NCBI RefSeq assembly: GCF_023283985.1
Contig: NZ_JAKIKU010000011.1
Coordinates: forward strand, 62,001 to 126,000
From: Shewanella electrodiphila
GTDB taxonomy: Bacteria; Pseudomonadota; Gammaproteobacteria; Enterobacterales; Shewanellaceae
DNA: 64,000 nt
Direction of reading: 5' to 3'
The notes below the pieces were generated by a model, which did not search any database, had not been told where the DNA came from, and saw only the letters and a program-made list of their open reading frames with translations. How positions within the stretch are numbered: position 1 is the stretch's first letter; the number at the start of each line of letters is the position of its first letter. The position numbers and the translations under genes are program-made. Positions 44,085-53,012 of the stretch are shown here, piece after piece.

Positions 44085-45488
44085 GTGTTAAATGATATTG
44101 AGTTTATTGGCGGCTTCTCGGCTGAGATAGTGGATGATTACACCAAAGCTAAAAGTTATGTGCGCGATATTCCTACCCAAGCTTTGGTGTTTGTTCGCAG
44201 CTTTACCCATCAAGTCACTTCATTATTATCTGAAAAACATTCAGTTAAGTTTAATGGCCCAAACCTATATGACCGCATCGAGCAGTTAAATCGCATGCGT
44301 TATATTGATGTGCCTACTACCCGTGCATTGCATCGACTGCGTAGTGATGGTAATCGCGGCGCCCATCCTGAAAAATACCATTTAACCCAAGAACAATTAG
44401 TCTCGTTGGCCGAAAAGACTATCAAGAATATCTTGTCGTTAATCACCCTGCTTTATCCAAAAGTACATCGTAAAAAAGCGCCTGAATATCAATTTGAAGC
44501 GTTTGATTCGTTTGTTGGCCGTGAGCTTTGCTATCAAGCGGTGATGCATAACGATCATCAAGCTCAATATCTTGTGGGCATGTCTTTAAAATCAAAGGCG
44601 TTAATGCAGCAAGAACAAGAGCAGTCGCTTGATCAAAATGAGGCAGAGCATGCCGAATCAGTGAGCACATTCAAGCAAGCCGCGAACTGGTTTGAATTGG
44701 CATCTGAGCATCACCAGCAAGCACTATTTGAACATGGGGTTGCACTGCTTCATGGTTACAATGGCAGTAAAAATGCCGTAGCAGGTGAGTTGGCAATTGA
44801 GCGCGCAGCCCAAGCAGATGTTGTTGAGGCCAAAGCGTTATTAGGTTTCTTCTACTTAGTTGGCAGTGAGAACTTTAGCCCAGACTTAGTAATAGCGGCA
44901 ACTTGGTTAGAGCAAGCAGCATTGGCGGAAAATACCGAGGCGATGTCAAATCTCGGCGTGTTGTATTATCAGCAACAGCAACTGGATAAAGCGTTTGAGT
45001 GGATTAATAAAGCTGCCCAAGCAGGTTATCCTCATGCCCAGTATCACTTAGCCTTAATGTTATTTAACGGCGAAGGCTGTGAAGCTAATGCTAATACAAG
45101 CGAACATTGGTTAGCGGAAGCCGCCGAGCAAGGGCAACTTGATGCGATGTTTATGCGCGCACAACATATGCTAAATGATGATTCTGCTTTAGGCACCGAT
45201 GTGTGTTTAGCTGAGCGATATTTACGTGATGTGATTAACTACGGCCGCAGTGTTCCCGCGATGATAGAGCTCAGTGTTGCATTGGCCGATGGCGTCTTTA
45301 AACGCATTGATGTGGTGGAATCAGCGTCACTGCTTAAACTTGCCAAACAATATGCTAATGATGAACAAGCTGAAATCATCGAGCCAATTTGGCAGTCATT
45401 GCAGATCCAAATCGATAATGTGATTGAACTTAACCTCAGTGATGAAGAGCTTAAATCCTTGATTCATGCACAAGGGATCTTGGCATAA
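44085..45488 (+). CDS. DUF4145 domain protein with Sel1-like repeats
   Basis: A 467-aa soluble protein. The N-terminal part (about residues 1-130) is DUF4145-like, a HEPN-type helical domain with the motif ALHRLRSDGNRGAHPEKYH. The C-terminal two thirds consist of Sel1-type helical repeats (for example AMSNLGVLYYQQQQLDKAF and ARYQLAL-like HAQYHLALMLFNGEG), which act as protein-binding scaffolds. The GTG start has AGGAG about nine bases upstream. No characterised close homologue is recalled; a scaffold or RNA-related function is inference. Confidence 0.8.
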   Translation: MLNDIEFIGGFSAEIVDDYTKAKSYVRDIPTQALVFVRSFTHQVTSLLSEKHSVKFNGPNLYDRIEQLNRMRYIDVPTTRALHRLRSDGNRGAHPEKYHLTQEQLVSLAEKTIKNILSLITLLYPKVHRKKAPEYQFEAFDSFVGRELCYQAVMHNDHQAQYLVGMSLKSKALMQQEQEQSLDQNEAEHAESVSTFKQAANWFELASEHHQQALFEHGVALLHGYNGSKNAVAGELAIERAAQADVVEAKALLGFFYLVGSENFSPDLVIAATWLEQAALAENTEAMSNLGVLYYQQQQLDKAFEWINKAAQAGYPHAQYHLALMLFNGEGCEANANTSEHWLAEAAEQGQLDAMFMRAQHMLNDDSALGTDVCLAERYLRDVINYGRSVPAMIELSVALADGVFKRIDVVESASLLKLAKQYANDEQAEIIEPIWQSLQIQIDNVIELNLSDEELKSLIHAQGILA

Positions 45489-45532
45489 TTTTATTTTTGG
45501 GTTAGTTCATTTCTTTTTTATAAAGAAGATCA

Positions 45533-46047
45533 AAGTCGTGGCGCTTCGCCCACACCAGACCAAAAGGGAGTGAACGGCAACTCCCTCTTGGATCTCCCAT
45601 CCGCTCCATTGAAGTGTTATTTCCTCAGTCTTATAAGTGAGTTTACTAACGCCTCAGATTAGCCATCCCTGGCTCAACTGAGGCTATCTCGACATCCATG
45701 TCGAGCTTACGCAAATTCACTCAACGCCTTCGGACACTTCAAGCGGAGAATCTTTAAGCTGCTAGCTCATTGGTCTGGATACTCCGATATATAGAGTCAA
45801 TCAAGAGAATTGCGTAAGTCCAGACATGGATGTCTGGCTAGCTTTTGAGGGGAAGGGACGCCCCATCAGAAGCGTTAGTGATTTTCGATGGTGGACGAAG
45901 AACTTACCAAATCTGGTTTCAGTCTAGATAAATTTCCGTTGGAAATAATCGTTTTTCAGATTATTTCGCCGGAACGGCAAGGGATATCGAAAAGGGAAAT
46001 GCTGTTGTTTCCCTTTCGTTGGGTGTGGGCGAAGCGCCACGACTTTA
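45533..46047. mobile_element. MITE-like dispersed repeat, copy B, with terminal inverted repeats
   Basis: The ends are perfect 25-base inverted repeats beginning AAAGTCGTGGCGCTTCGCCC on the left and their complement on the right. Each is followed inward by a small hairpin around AGGGAGT or AAAGGGAAA. Inside are two hairpin-pair units, at 45651-45705 (minus) and 45811-45880 (plus). No target-site duplication is obvious and no transposase is encoded. Modules match those at 53-1145. It fills most of the 700 bases between the Sel1 gene and the next gene. Confidence 0.7.
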
Positions 46048-46080
46048 GTTCTTGACTACACTTAAATCTGGGTTATAAAA

Positions 46081-46104
46081 AAACACCGCCATTTGGCGGT
46101 GTTT
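46081..46104. terminator. Hairpin terminator beside the repeat
   Basis: AAACACCGCC/GGCGGTGTTT stem with an ATTT loop; A-rich before and T-rich after. Confidence 0.85.
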
Positions 46105-46194
46105 TAGTTTGTACTATAAATGTTTGAACGTCTTAATAAACATCATGGCCAATTAACCTTGGGGGGGAGCAAGGTTAACTGACCATATGAATGT

Positions 46195-46539
46195 TTAGTC
46201 TGCTTGATGTTCGAAAGTTCGGCCGCCTGATGACGGATTTGAGCGTTTAAACATTTCCGATTTATACAATGATTGCTCGCGCTCTACATTTGGATTATCA
46301 CGGTACACTTCATCTTGCTGTGAACGGTTTCCGAAAATTGGCTGCATTTTAGGTGCTAGGTATTTACGGCCTAGTAAGTTAAGTCCGATAAAGCTCACTA
46401 GAGCGAATACCAGTAAAAATGGTAGCAATACAATCGTGGTAAGTGCGATAGCAATTATCGACAGTAGTGCTAAAAATGGGTGCATGGTGCCAACGCGCTG
46501 CTTGACCTGTGCTTGATTTACAAACTGATTAAAGTTCAT
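46195..46539 (-). CDS. Hypothetical inner-membrane protein, 114 aa
   Basis: Family not recognised. The hydrophobic middle (about residues 20-55, likely two close helices) is followed by a hydrophilic tail rich in Arg, Ser, Asn and Gln (for example FGNRSQQDEVYRDNPNVERE). The ATG and frame look real, and the gene is isolated between a repeat and a LysR gene. Role unknown. Confidence 0.65.
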   Translation of the reverse strand: MNFNQFVNQAQVKQRVGTMHPFLALLSIIAIALTTIVLLPFLLVFALVSFIGLNLLGRKYLAPKMQPIFGNRSQQDEVYRDNPNVEREQSLYKSEMFKRSNPSSGGRTFEHQAD

Positions 46540-46753
46540 TGATGTTCCTCAATTAAGCTGGCTGAGCGTGTATCAAAAGGGCGATGGATACAGTTTCAGT
46601 CTTTCATAAAATCACTTTTTACAGTGATGACAACTTCAGTGTGCAATAAAACACCTATTAACGTCACGTTAATCCTGATTAATGTTTGATTATGATAGCT
46701 ACTCACAACGTTTTAAAAACCATAACAACTTGTATTAATAGGTGTTGTTAATC

Positions 46754-47734
46754 TTATTTCAGCATTTCTATTTCAGTTTGATTGACTGCTTTAGCGACAC
46801 TTTCACAAATAATGTTTCTTAGCCACAAGTGTCCAGGAGCTTGGCTGTTACGTTCATGCCATAACAACACATAAGCCATAGGCATAAAATCAAATGGCAA
46901 CGGAATTTCTTCAAGGGGGTATAACTTGACAGCGTGCCGCGCAAAGCTCGATGGCAGAGTAAAAATGAGGTCGCTATGGGCACAAATACTCGCCGCGCCA
47001 TAAAAGTCTGGCACAGTAGTGCTGATACGACGGCGCAAATTGAGATCGGCTAAGTGATAATCTAATGCCCACCAATCATTGCCTTCACAGCGCACTTGTA
47101 CATGGGACATGCTCAAATAGCTGTCTCTATCCCATTTTTTTTGTTTGATAGCGTCTAACATTGGATGATCTTTACGCACTAAACAGACTTGCTTATCTTT
47201 AAATAAGGTCTGATATTCAATGCCATCAGGCAGTTGCTCTATTTTTATATCAGCTTGAGGGTGCGTATCTCGACCGGCAATTCCAAAATCGATTTGGCCA
47301 AGTTGTAAGTCTTGGATTGATTTTTCGGTCCACACATATGAGTCGAGTTTGACGTTAGGTGCATCGTGTAAAATTCTGCCAATGAAATAAGGCAGTAATG
47401 TTTCGTAGGCACTCTCGACCATAGAAAACGAAAAATGCTGGTGACTGCTGGCTGGTATAAATGTCGGTGGTTGGGTCAGTTGATGTAAGGTCTGTAAAAT
47501 TTGCGGTAACTGCAGTCCTAATTGCACCGCATGGGCTGTCGGCTTTAGACCATGAGCTGTTCGTTGGAATAGCGGATCATCAAGTGTGGTTCGCAAGCGA
47601 TTAAGACTTTTACTCAACGCAGACTGGCTTAAGTGTAAGCGGCTTGCTGCGCGAGTGACGCTTTGCTCTTCAAGTAATACCTGCAAAATGACCAGCAAGT
47701 TTAAATCTATTTTGGCGAGATTATCGATATTCAT
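46754..47734 (-). CDS. LysR family transcriptional regulator
   Basis: A 326-aa regulator. The N-terminal HTH (about residues 8-65) reads LLEEQSVTRAASRLHLSQSA and SKSLNRLRTTLDDPLFQRT, and the rest is a periplasmic-binding-protein-like effector domain. It is divergent from a Bcr/CflA-type MFS gene 115 bases away, the usual arrangement for a LysR regulator and its target. A perfect palindrome TTCCTTAAAGGAA (47741-47753) sits just before its start. Confidence 0.93.
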   Translation of the reverse strand: MNIDNLAKIDLNLLVILQVLLEEQSVTRAASRLHLSQSALSKSLNRLRTTLDDPLFQRTAHGLKPTAHAVQLGLQLPQILQTLHQLTQPPTFIPASSHQHFSFSMVESAYETLLPYFIGRILHDAPNVKLDSYVWTEKSIQDLQLGQIDFGIAGRDTHPQADIKIEQLPDGIEYQTLFKDKQVCLVRKDHPMLDAIKQKKWDRDSYLSMSHVQVRCEGNDWWALDYHLADLNLRRRISTTVPDFYGAASICAHSDLIFTLPSSFARHAVKLYPLEEIPLPFDFMPMAYVLLWHERNSQAPGHLWLRNIICESVAKAVNQTEIEMLK

Positions 47735-47740
47735 GTGATA

Positions 47741-47753
47741 TTCCTTAAAGGAA
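47741..47753. promoter_or_regulatory. Palindrome overlapping the lysR ribosome-binding site
   Basis: TTCCTTAAAGGAA is a 13-base palindrome in the lysR/MFS spacer. It includes the AAGGA that serves the lysR start, so it could be an operator for autoregulation. LysR boxes are usually T-N11-A, so the link is uncertain. Confidence 0.35.
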
Positions 47754-47849
47754 ATTTACTTAGGAAATCATACCATTTCTATTCATACCATGAGTAGTCT
47801 AAAATGCGCTCCATAATTAACATCTAGATAAAGAAAGAGTATAAAGAAA

Positions 47850-49052
47850 ATGAGACGTAACTTGCTGCCAACACTGATGTTTATGGTGCTACTTAGCCCA
47901 TTAGCCATCGATATTTACTTACCGTCAATGCCGACTATGGCAGTTGAGTATGGTGTAAGTGGTAGTCAGATACAGTCGACGTTGGTGTTGTTTTTATTTG
48001 CTATGGGTCTTGGGCAGATTTTGATTGGGCCGTTAGCTGACCGCTTTGGCCGCCGCCCAATTGCACTATTTGGTATTGTTTTGTACGGCATCAGCAGCCT
48101 CATTGGCGCAATGGCGCAAGAGTTTGAAGTATTACAAATTGCCCGTGTGTTGCAGGGTTTAGCGGCTTGTTCAACCTCTATCGTGGTGTTTAGTGCGGTT
48201 CGCGACTGCTATAGCAGTAAAGAAAGCGTTAAAATGTACAGTTACCTTAATGGTGCGATTTGTGTGATACCAGCGTTAGCACCGACATTAGGTGGCTTAT
48301 TGGCACTACAGTTTGGCTGGCGCTCAACCTTTATCTTTATGGCGCTATACGCCATTGTCGTATTAGCTATCGTACTGTTGAAATTCCCTGAAACTCGTCC
48401 TGAAAATACTGACACCAGCGGCACTCTTTATCGCTGGGCTCGCTATAAACCAGTGTTAAGTGATGCACACTTCTTGTTTTATGCCAGCACTTGCATGGTC
48501 GCAATGGCGTCAATTGTTACCTACGTATCGTATTCACCTATGTGGCTAATCGGTGAGCTAGGGGTGAGTGAACTTGCCTTTAGTGGTTTATTTGGACTCA
48601 ATGCAGCAGTGAATATTGCAGCGTGTTTTGCGGCGCCAGTGTTAGTGAAACATATTGGTAATCGCCCCGCTGTGGTAGTGGCATTATCAATGATGTTATT
48701 AGCTGCTGTGCTTGAAGTTGTGGTGCAATTAGCCGGGCCTCAATCAGGTTTAGCTGCTGGCTTTGGCTTCATGTTACCTATGATGCTGCTTTGTATTGGC
48801 TTTGCTATTTTGCTTGGCCCTGCCACTTCTATGGCGTTATCAGCCTTCGGTGAGCGAGCGGGTACTGCAGCTGCTATGTTAGGTTGTATTCAAATGAGTG
48901 GTGCGTCAGTGCTTGCTGGATTAGTGCAAATGACCGATCTAACCGCACCTTATGCTGTAGCCTTGTTGATGGGCGGATTGTCGCTCATATTATTGACTAT
49001 GATGTCATTGAAAAGTTTGAATCATTTACATGTTGAGCAAGTTCACCCATAA
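47850..49052 (+). CDS. Bcr/CflA-type MFS drug exporter
   Basis: Twelve-helix major-facilitator transporter of 400 aa. PLAIDIYLPSMPTMAVEYGV is the Bcr/CflA subfamily opening. GQILIGPLADRFGRRPIAL is the MFS motif A region, and QGLAACSTSIVVFSAVRD matches the family's helix 4. It probably exports drugs or small metabolites; the substrate is unknown. Divergent LysR gene upstream, terminator downstream. Confidence 0.92.
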   Translation: MRRNLLPTLMFMVLLSPLAIDIYLPSMPTMAVEYGVSGSQIQSTLVLFLFAMGLGQILIGPLADRFGRRPIALFGIVLYGISSLIGAMAQEFEVLQIARVLQGLAACSTSIVVFSAVRDCYSSKESVKMYSYLNGAICVIPALAPTLGGLLALQFGWRSTFIFMALYAIVVLAIVLLKFPETRPENTDTSGTLYRWARYKPVLSDAHFLFYASTCMVAMASIVTYVSYSPMWLIGELGVSELAFSGLFGLNAAVNIAACFAAPVLVKHIGNRPAVVVALSMMLLAAVLEVVVQLAGPQSGLAAGFGFMLPMMLLCIGFAILLGPATSMALSAFGERAGTAAAMLGCIQMSGASVLAGLVQMTDLTAPYAVALLMGGLSLILLTMMSLKSLNHLHVEQVHP

Positions 49053-49081
49053 GTCTAGTTTGACTGGCTAAGCTGCTAAAT

Positions 49082-49118
49082 AAAAATGCCAAACGATCAT
49101 TATCGTTAGGCATTTTTA
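49082..49118. terminator. Bidirectional terminator
   Basis: AAAAATGCC/GGCATTTTT outer stem and AACGAT/ATCGTT inner stem, between convergent MFS and porin genes. Confidence 0.85.
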
Positions 49119-49159
49119 TGTGTGTTGTTACAATTTCTTATAAGCGCTAAAAATTGACT

Positions 49160-50185
49160 TTAGAATCTACCGTTAATGGCGATGCCAACGCTAGTATCTG
49201 AATCGCTATCAATAAAGCGTTGCTCAATAGCGGCTCTAGCCGATACATATTTAGAAAAGTTCCAAAAGTAGCTGGTGTTGAGTGTATAGATATTGGCACT
49301 GTCGGAATCACTATAATCTCGGTTACTCTCATATATCTCATCGGCCGTTTCTCGGGAATAACGATATGAACTGTCGCGGTCATAATTAAGGTATTGATAC
49401 CCGCCTCCAACAGACCATGAATTGGTAATATACCAATCAGCATCCATCCCCAGGTTGGTTTCTTTTGTTGTACCCTCATTAGCGGCTTCAATTCTAGCCA
49501 CAACAAGTTCATCATTGTCATTTAAAAAAATAGTATCGTATTTGCTATCGTATTCAGAATCAGTATTTGAGTAACTGCCTACAGCGGTTAGCATCAGACC
49601 TGATGTGGATTCGAACGGTAGATAATGTTGATATTCAACTTGGAAACCATCGTAATCTTCACTTGAATCTCGGTTATAATAACCGATAGCGTCAGAAGTA
49701 TGCGTAGAGTTCGAGTCTGAGTGAGTCAGGTATGAAAATGTCAATTTAGCATGTGGATTAAAATAATAACCTGTTTTGAGTTCGTAGGCATCTAGATCCG
49801 TGGTCGGTGCAAAGGCCCTGTCTGTGGATAGTCGAGAATAAGCGCCACCAATAAAGAATTTTGAGTCAAATACATATTCGCCAGAAAGTTCATACAGATC
49901 TTGGCGTTCTGTCATTGCATAGCGGGCTGAAATTACTGAAGATTGGCTTAAGAATGCAGCCAGTTCATAGGGGACATCATTTTGCTTGACCCCTTGAAAA
50001 TAATAACTATATTTAGCGCTAGCTAAACCATCAGAATTTTCACTGGTGTCAAGAAAGCCAATTTCAGCTTCGTGATTAAAGGTGTTGTCAGCGGCTGGGC
50101 TATTTGCTGAAATTGTTTCAGCGGCAAAAGCGGCGCAGCTAGCGAGATAAAGCATCACTGCTAGTGATAACGTGCTACGAGTCAT
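49160..50185 (-). CDS. Outer-membrane beta-barrel (putative porin)
   Basis: A 341-aa exported protein with a signal peptide (about residues 1-21, cut after AFA). The mature part alternates aromatic and polar residues in strands such as KYSYYFQGVK, KFFIGGAYSRL and WSVGGGYQYLNYD, and ends in Phe (NGRF), as outer-membrane proteins do. The loops are unusually rich in Asp, Ser and Tyr. No named family is recalled. It may be a channel or an adhesin-like barrel; substrate unknown. Confidence 0.75.
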   Translation of the reverse strand: MTRSTLSLAVMLYLASCAAFAAETISANSPAADNTFNHEAEIGFLDTSENSDGLASAKYSYYFQGVKQNDVPYELAAFLSQSSVISARYAMTERQDLYELSGEYVFDSKFFIGGAYSRLSTDRAFAPTTDLDAYELKTGYYFNPHAKLTFSYLTHSDSNSTHTSDAIGYYNRDSSEDYDGFQVEYQHYLPFESTSGLMLTAVGSYSNTDSEYDSKYDTIFLNDNDELVVARIEAANEGTTKETNLGMDADWYITNSWSVGGGYQYLNYDRDSSYRYSRETADEIYESNRDYSDSDSANIYTLNTSYFWNFSKYVSARAAIEQRFIDSDSDTSVGIAINGRF

Positions 50186-50323
50186 AATTCTTCCTTGAGT
50201 TTAATGAAGCTTTTTTATCTAATAAATGTCCATAAATTAGAGTTTTACATTTTACTTAAGGTGCAAATATTACATTTGCGGTTATCTTTTGCAATATATT
50301 ACATACAAGGTGTTTGGTATTTA

Positions 50324-50926
50324 ATGACTAGATTATATTGTCAAAACTGTGGCTACCCAAAGTCAGCGTGTATTTGCGATAGTGTGACTAAGATGACGGC
50401 TAAAACCACGGTGATTGTGCTGCAGCATCCTTCTGAAGCTGAACATGCCAAAAACACGGTGAAGTTATTGTGTTTAACCTTGCCAGCGACGAAAGTGGTG
50501 GTGGGTGAAACGGCGGATGACTTTGCTGAGCTGCAAGTTTATTTAAAGGAGGCAGGTAAACCGGTTTATTTAGTTTATCCCAGTGAAACCAGTCAAAGCG
50601 CCGCTGACTCTGGCGCCCCTGAAGAGTGCATTATCTTATTGATTGATGGCACTTGGCGCAAAGCCTTTAAAATGCTCCAGCTAAACCCATGGTTATTGGA
50701 GTTACCTGCGCTGCATATTGAGTTTGAAGGGGTATCGCAATATCGAATTCGCAAAGCAAAGCGTAGTGATAGTTTATCAACCCTAGAAGCAACAGCGTAT
50801 ATGCTTCAAGCTATCAACCCATTAATGGATATTGCACCTATGTTTGCAGCCTTTGATGCAATGGTGCAACATAAGTTAGATGCGATGCCTGCAGCCGTGC
50901 GTGCTCGCTATATTCAAGAGAAATAG
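50324..50926 (+). CDS. tRNA-uridine aminocarboxypropyltransferase, TapT-like (DTW domain)
   Basis: Likely transfers the 3-amino-3-carboxypropyl group of SAM to uridine 47 of tRNA (acp3U), as E. coli TapT does. The N-terminal zinc-like motif is RLYCQNCGYPKSACICD. The central motif IDGTWRKAFKML contains the DTW-type D-G-T-W signature, and a later RIRKAKRSDSLSTLEA is the conserved SAM/tRNA region. I start at the ATG at 50324; a longer frame from 50195 adds a hydrophobic, unconserved stretch. Length is 200 aa. Confidence 0.9.
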   Translation: MTRLYCQNCGYPKSACICDSVTKMTAKTTVIVLQHPSEAEHAKNTVKLLCLTLPATKVVVGETADDFAELQVYLKEAGKPVYLVYPSETSQSAADSGAPEECIILLIDGTWRKAFKMLQLNPWLLELPALHIEFEGVSQYRIRKAKRSDSLSTLEATAYMLQAINPLMDIAPMFAAFDAMVQHKLDAMPAAVRARYIQEK

Positions 50927-50949
50927 CAGCAACAAAAACAAGGAAGATA

Positions 50950-51306
50950 ATGAATATGTTGAACCGTATGATGGCAATGGCTTTTATGAGTTTGATACTC
51001 GCAATCTCTTTTACTGCAATAGCCAATGATAAGCCACGCCTAACCTTATCCCAGCAAGCTGATCAAGGCCGAATTGATTCTAAAAAGACTGAGCAAAGTC
51101 AGTTAGAAAAAGCTCGAAAAGCCGCCAGCGATACCCAATCTCGCGAGCAAGAAGTTCTAGAACGCCAAGAGTCAGGCGAATGGGAAAAAGAACAAATAGA
51201 GAAATCCCAAGCTCAGTTTAAAGAGCGAGAGTCTCGCGCTGATAAATACCTGCGCGAAGCCAAAGAAGCCGCAGCTAAAGAACGTAAAATTGAAGAGCAA
51301 GATTAA
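50950..51306 (+). CDS. Exported charged coiled-coil protein, 118 aa
   Basis: Family not recognised. A signal peptide (about residues 1-26, MNMLNRMMAMAFMSLILAIS start) precedes a very hydrophilic region rich in Glu, Lys, Gln, Arg and Ala that should form a long helix or coiled coil. AAGGA precedes the ATG. It follows the DTW gene by 23 bases, and its stop overlaps the convergent ABC gene stop by four bases (TTAA). Role unknown; probably periplasmic. Confidence 0.7.
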   Translation: MNMLNRMMAMAFMSLILAISFTAIANDKPRLTLSQQADQGRIDSKKTEQSQLEKARKAASDTQSREQEVLERQESGEWEKEQIEKSQAQFKERESRADKYLREAKEAAAKERKIEEQD

Positions 51307-52772
51307 CTTATAACGCTTTTATATCCTTCGGTCTGTTCATTTGCTACAAACTCTAAGTAATTGTTGATGCTAGCTAAATTATCTTCATGATAATGAGAGA
51401 CGTATAACAGCTGGCTCAAGTTTTCCCGTGCAATCAACTCAAGGGTATTTCTCACTAACCTTATCCCCAAGTAATCTAATCCTTGATAGGGCTCATCTAA
51501 TATTAATAATGTAGGTTGTTTTACCAAGGCTCGAGCGATTAACAATAGTCGTTGCTGACTATAATCTAGTTGCTTGATAGGTGTGTTAGCCAATGCTTCC
51601 ATGTGCAAAATCGTTAACCAATCTTTAGCCATGCCTAGTTGGGGGGCTGTGGCTTTTTGGTAAAGGCCAATAGAGTCATAAAAACCTGAGAGGATCACAT
51701 CAATCGCGCTACAGTTAACGCGATATTGCAGATGTAATGCTGATGACACCATGCCAATATGCTGTTTAATTTCCCAAATGGTTTCGCCACTACCACGCTG
51801 CTTGCCAAAGATCTGTATATCGTTGCTATAGCATTGCGGATGGTCACCAAATATCAACCCTAATAAGGTACTTTTTCCACAGCCATTAGGGCCTTTGACC
51901 TGCCAGTGTTGGCCATTATCAATGCGCCAATTCACGTCAGTGAAAATGGTTTTATTACTATAGGCGACTTTGCCATTTTTCAGTTCAAATATCGGGTTTT
52001 CAAACTTGCATTGGTGACGGTGTCGTTGCATCAGCGCTAACATTAATTCACTTTGTACCTTAGATTGCGACTTAATTTGCCCGATAACAGGGTGACTATT
52101 CCAGCTGGATTTATCCATAACAGTGTCTAATTTCCCATGGCTGAATATCGCCACTTGTTCAATCCATTGAGGCATATCTTCTTCACGAGAAAATATCACC
52201 ATCATGGGAATTGGTAACTGATTTAAATAAGTTGTAAGTGATGCTCTGTGGTCGATATCTAATCCTGCAAATGGGTTATCTAGTACTAAGAAATCCGGCT
52301 GAGAGGCAATGGCACGAGCCAACATGACACGGCGGGTTTCACCTGTTGATAGCTCTCGAAAGCCATAATCTTTAAGATGCTGCAAATCTAACTGAGTGAG
52401 TAACGTTTCAAGTAACGCGCTGTTTGCCTGGGGCGGTATCTGCTGGCTGATAAGTTGAGTAACTGTGCTGCCGGTATCAATTACATTGAGAAAGTCGGTG
52501 TCATCATGTTCAATTTCTAAAGCCAATAACCTTTGCTGCTCTGCTAGTGAAACTTGCGCAATGTTGTTAGATGATTTTTGCAAGCGACCAGAGGTAATTT
52601 TAATGGTTTGATGAGGGATATTATTGCTTGCACATAGTAAGTCACCAATGACTGAACCTATGTCGTTATGGGCACAGAAAACGGCCCATGACTGATTTTG
52701 AATATGCCAATCAGCGATATCGAGACTGACATTACAACTCTTGGCAGTAAACTCACTAAACTTTATATCCAT
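51303..52772 (-). CDS. ModF-like twin ABC ATPase with one degenerate site
   Basis: A 489-aa protein with two ABC domains and no membrane part, matching the E. coli ModF (PhrA) layout, including GSGETIWEIKQHIGMVSSALHL. In the first domain the Walker A is lost (CAHNDIGSVIGDLL lacks GKS/T) but the signature LSTGETRRVMLARA and Walker B are kept. In the second domain Walker A GPNGCGKSTLLG is intact but the signature reads LDYSQQRLLLIARA, without the usual Gly. One composite ATP site should work and the other should not. A molybdate-related role is uncertain, as no mod genes are nearby. Confidence 0.85.
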   Translation of the reverse strand: MDIKFSEFTAKSCNVSLDIADWHIQNQSWAVFCAHNDIGSVIGDLLCASNNIPHQTIKITSGRLQKSSNNIAQVSLAEQQRLLALEIEHDDTDFLNVIDTGSTVTQLISQQIPPQANSALLETLLTQLDLQHLKDYGFRELSTGETRRVMLARAIASQPDFLVLDNPFAGLDIDHRASLTTYLNQLPIPMMVIFSREEDMPQWIEQVAIFSHGKLDTVMDKSSWNSHPVIGQIKSQSKVQSELMLALMQRHRHQCKFENPIFELKNGKVAYSNKTIFTDVNWRIDNGQHWQVKGPNGCGKSTLLGLIFGDHPQCYSNDIQIFGKQRGSGETIWEIKQHIGMVSSALHLQYRVNCSAIDVILSGFYDSIGLYQKATAPQLGMAKDWLTILHMEALANTPIKQLDYSQQRLLLIARALVKQPTLLILDEPYQGLDYLGIRLVRNTLELIARENLSQLLYVSHYHEDNLASINNYLEFVANEQTEGYKSVIS

Positions 52773-53012
52773 TAACCTTAACCCTTTAATATTTTGCTGT
52801 TGGTCAGTTTAAAATCACCATTACACTATCTATTTGAAGCATAACAAGGTGATGAATAAAGCCATAATATTGTTTATTTATAAGATGGAGGGCATACGTA
52901 GTAAACAAATCGAAACAATTTCTTCAGCCTTGCTGTAACAAATTATTTAACAACTTCGGCTAGACACTGTAGATTAAATCGCAACAAAAACGATAATAAC
53001 CATGGATGATTT

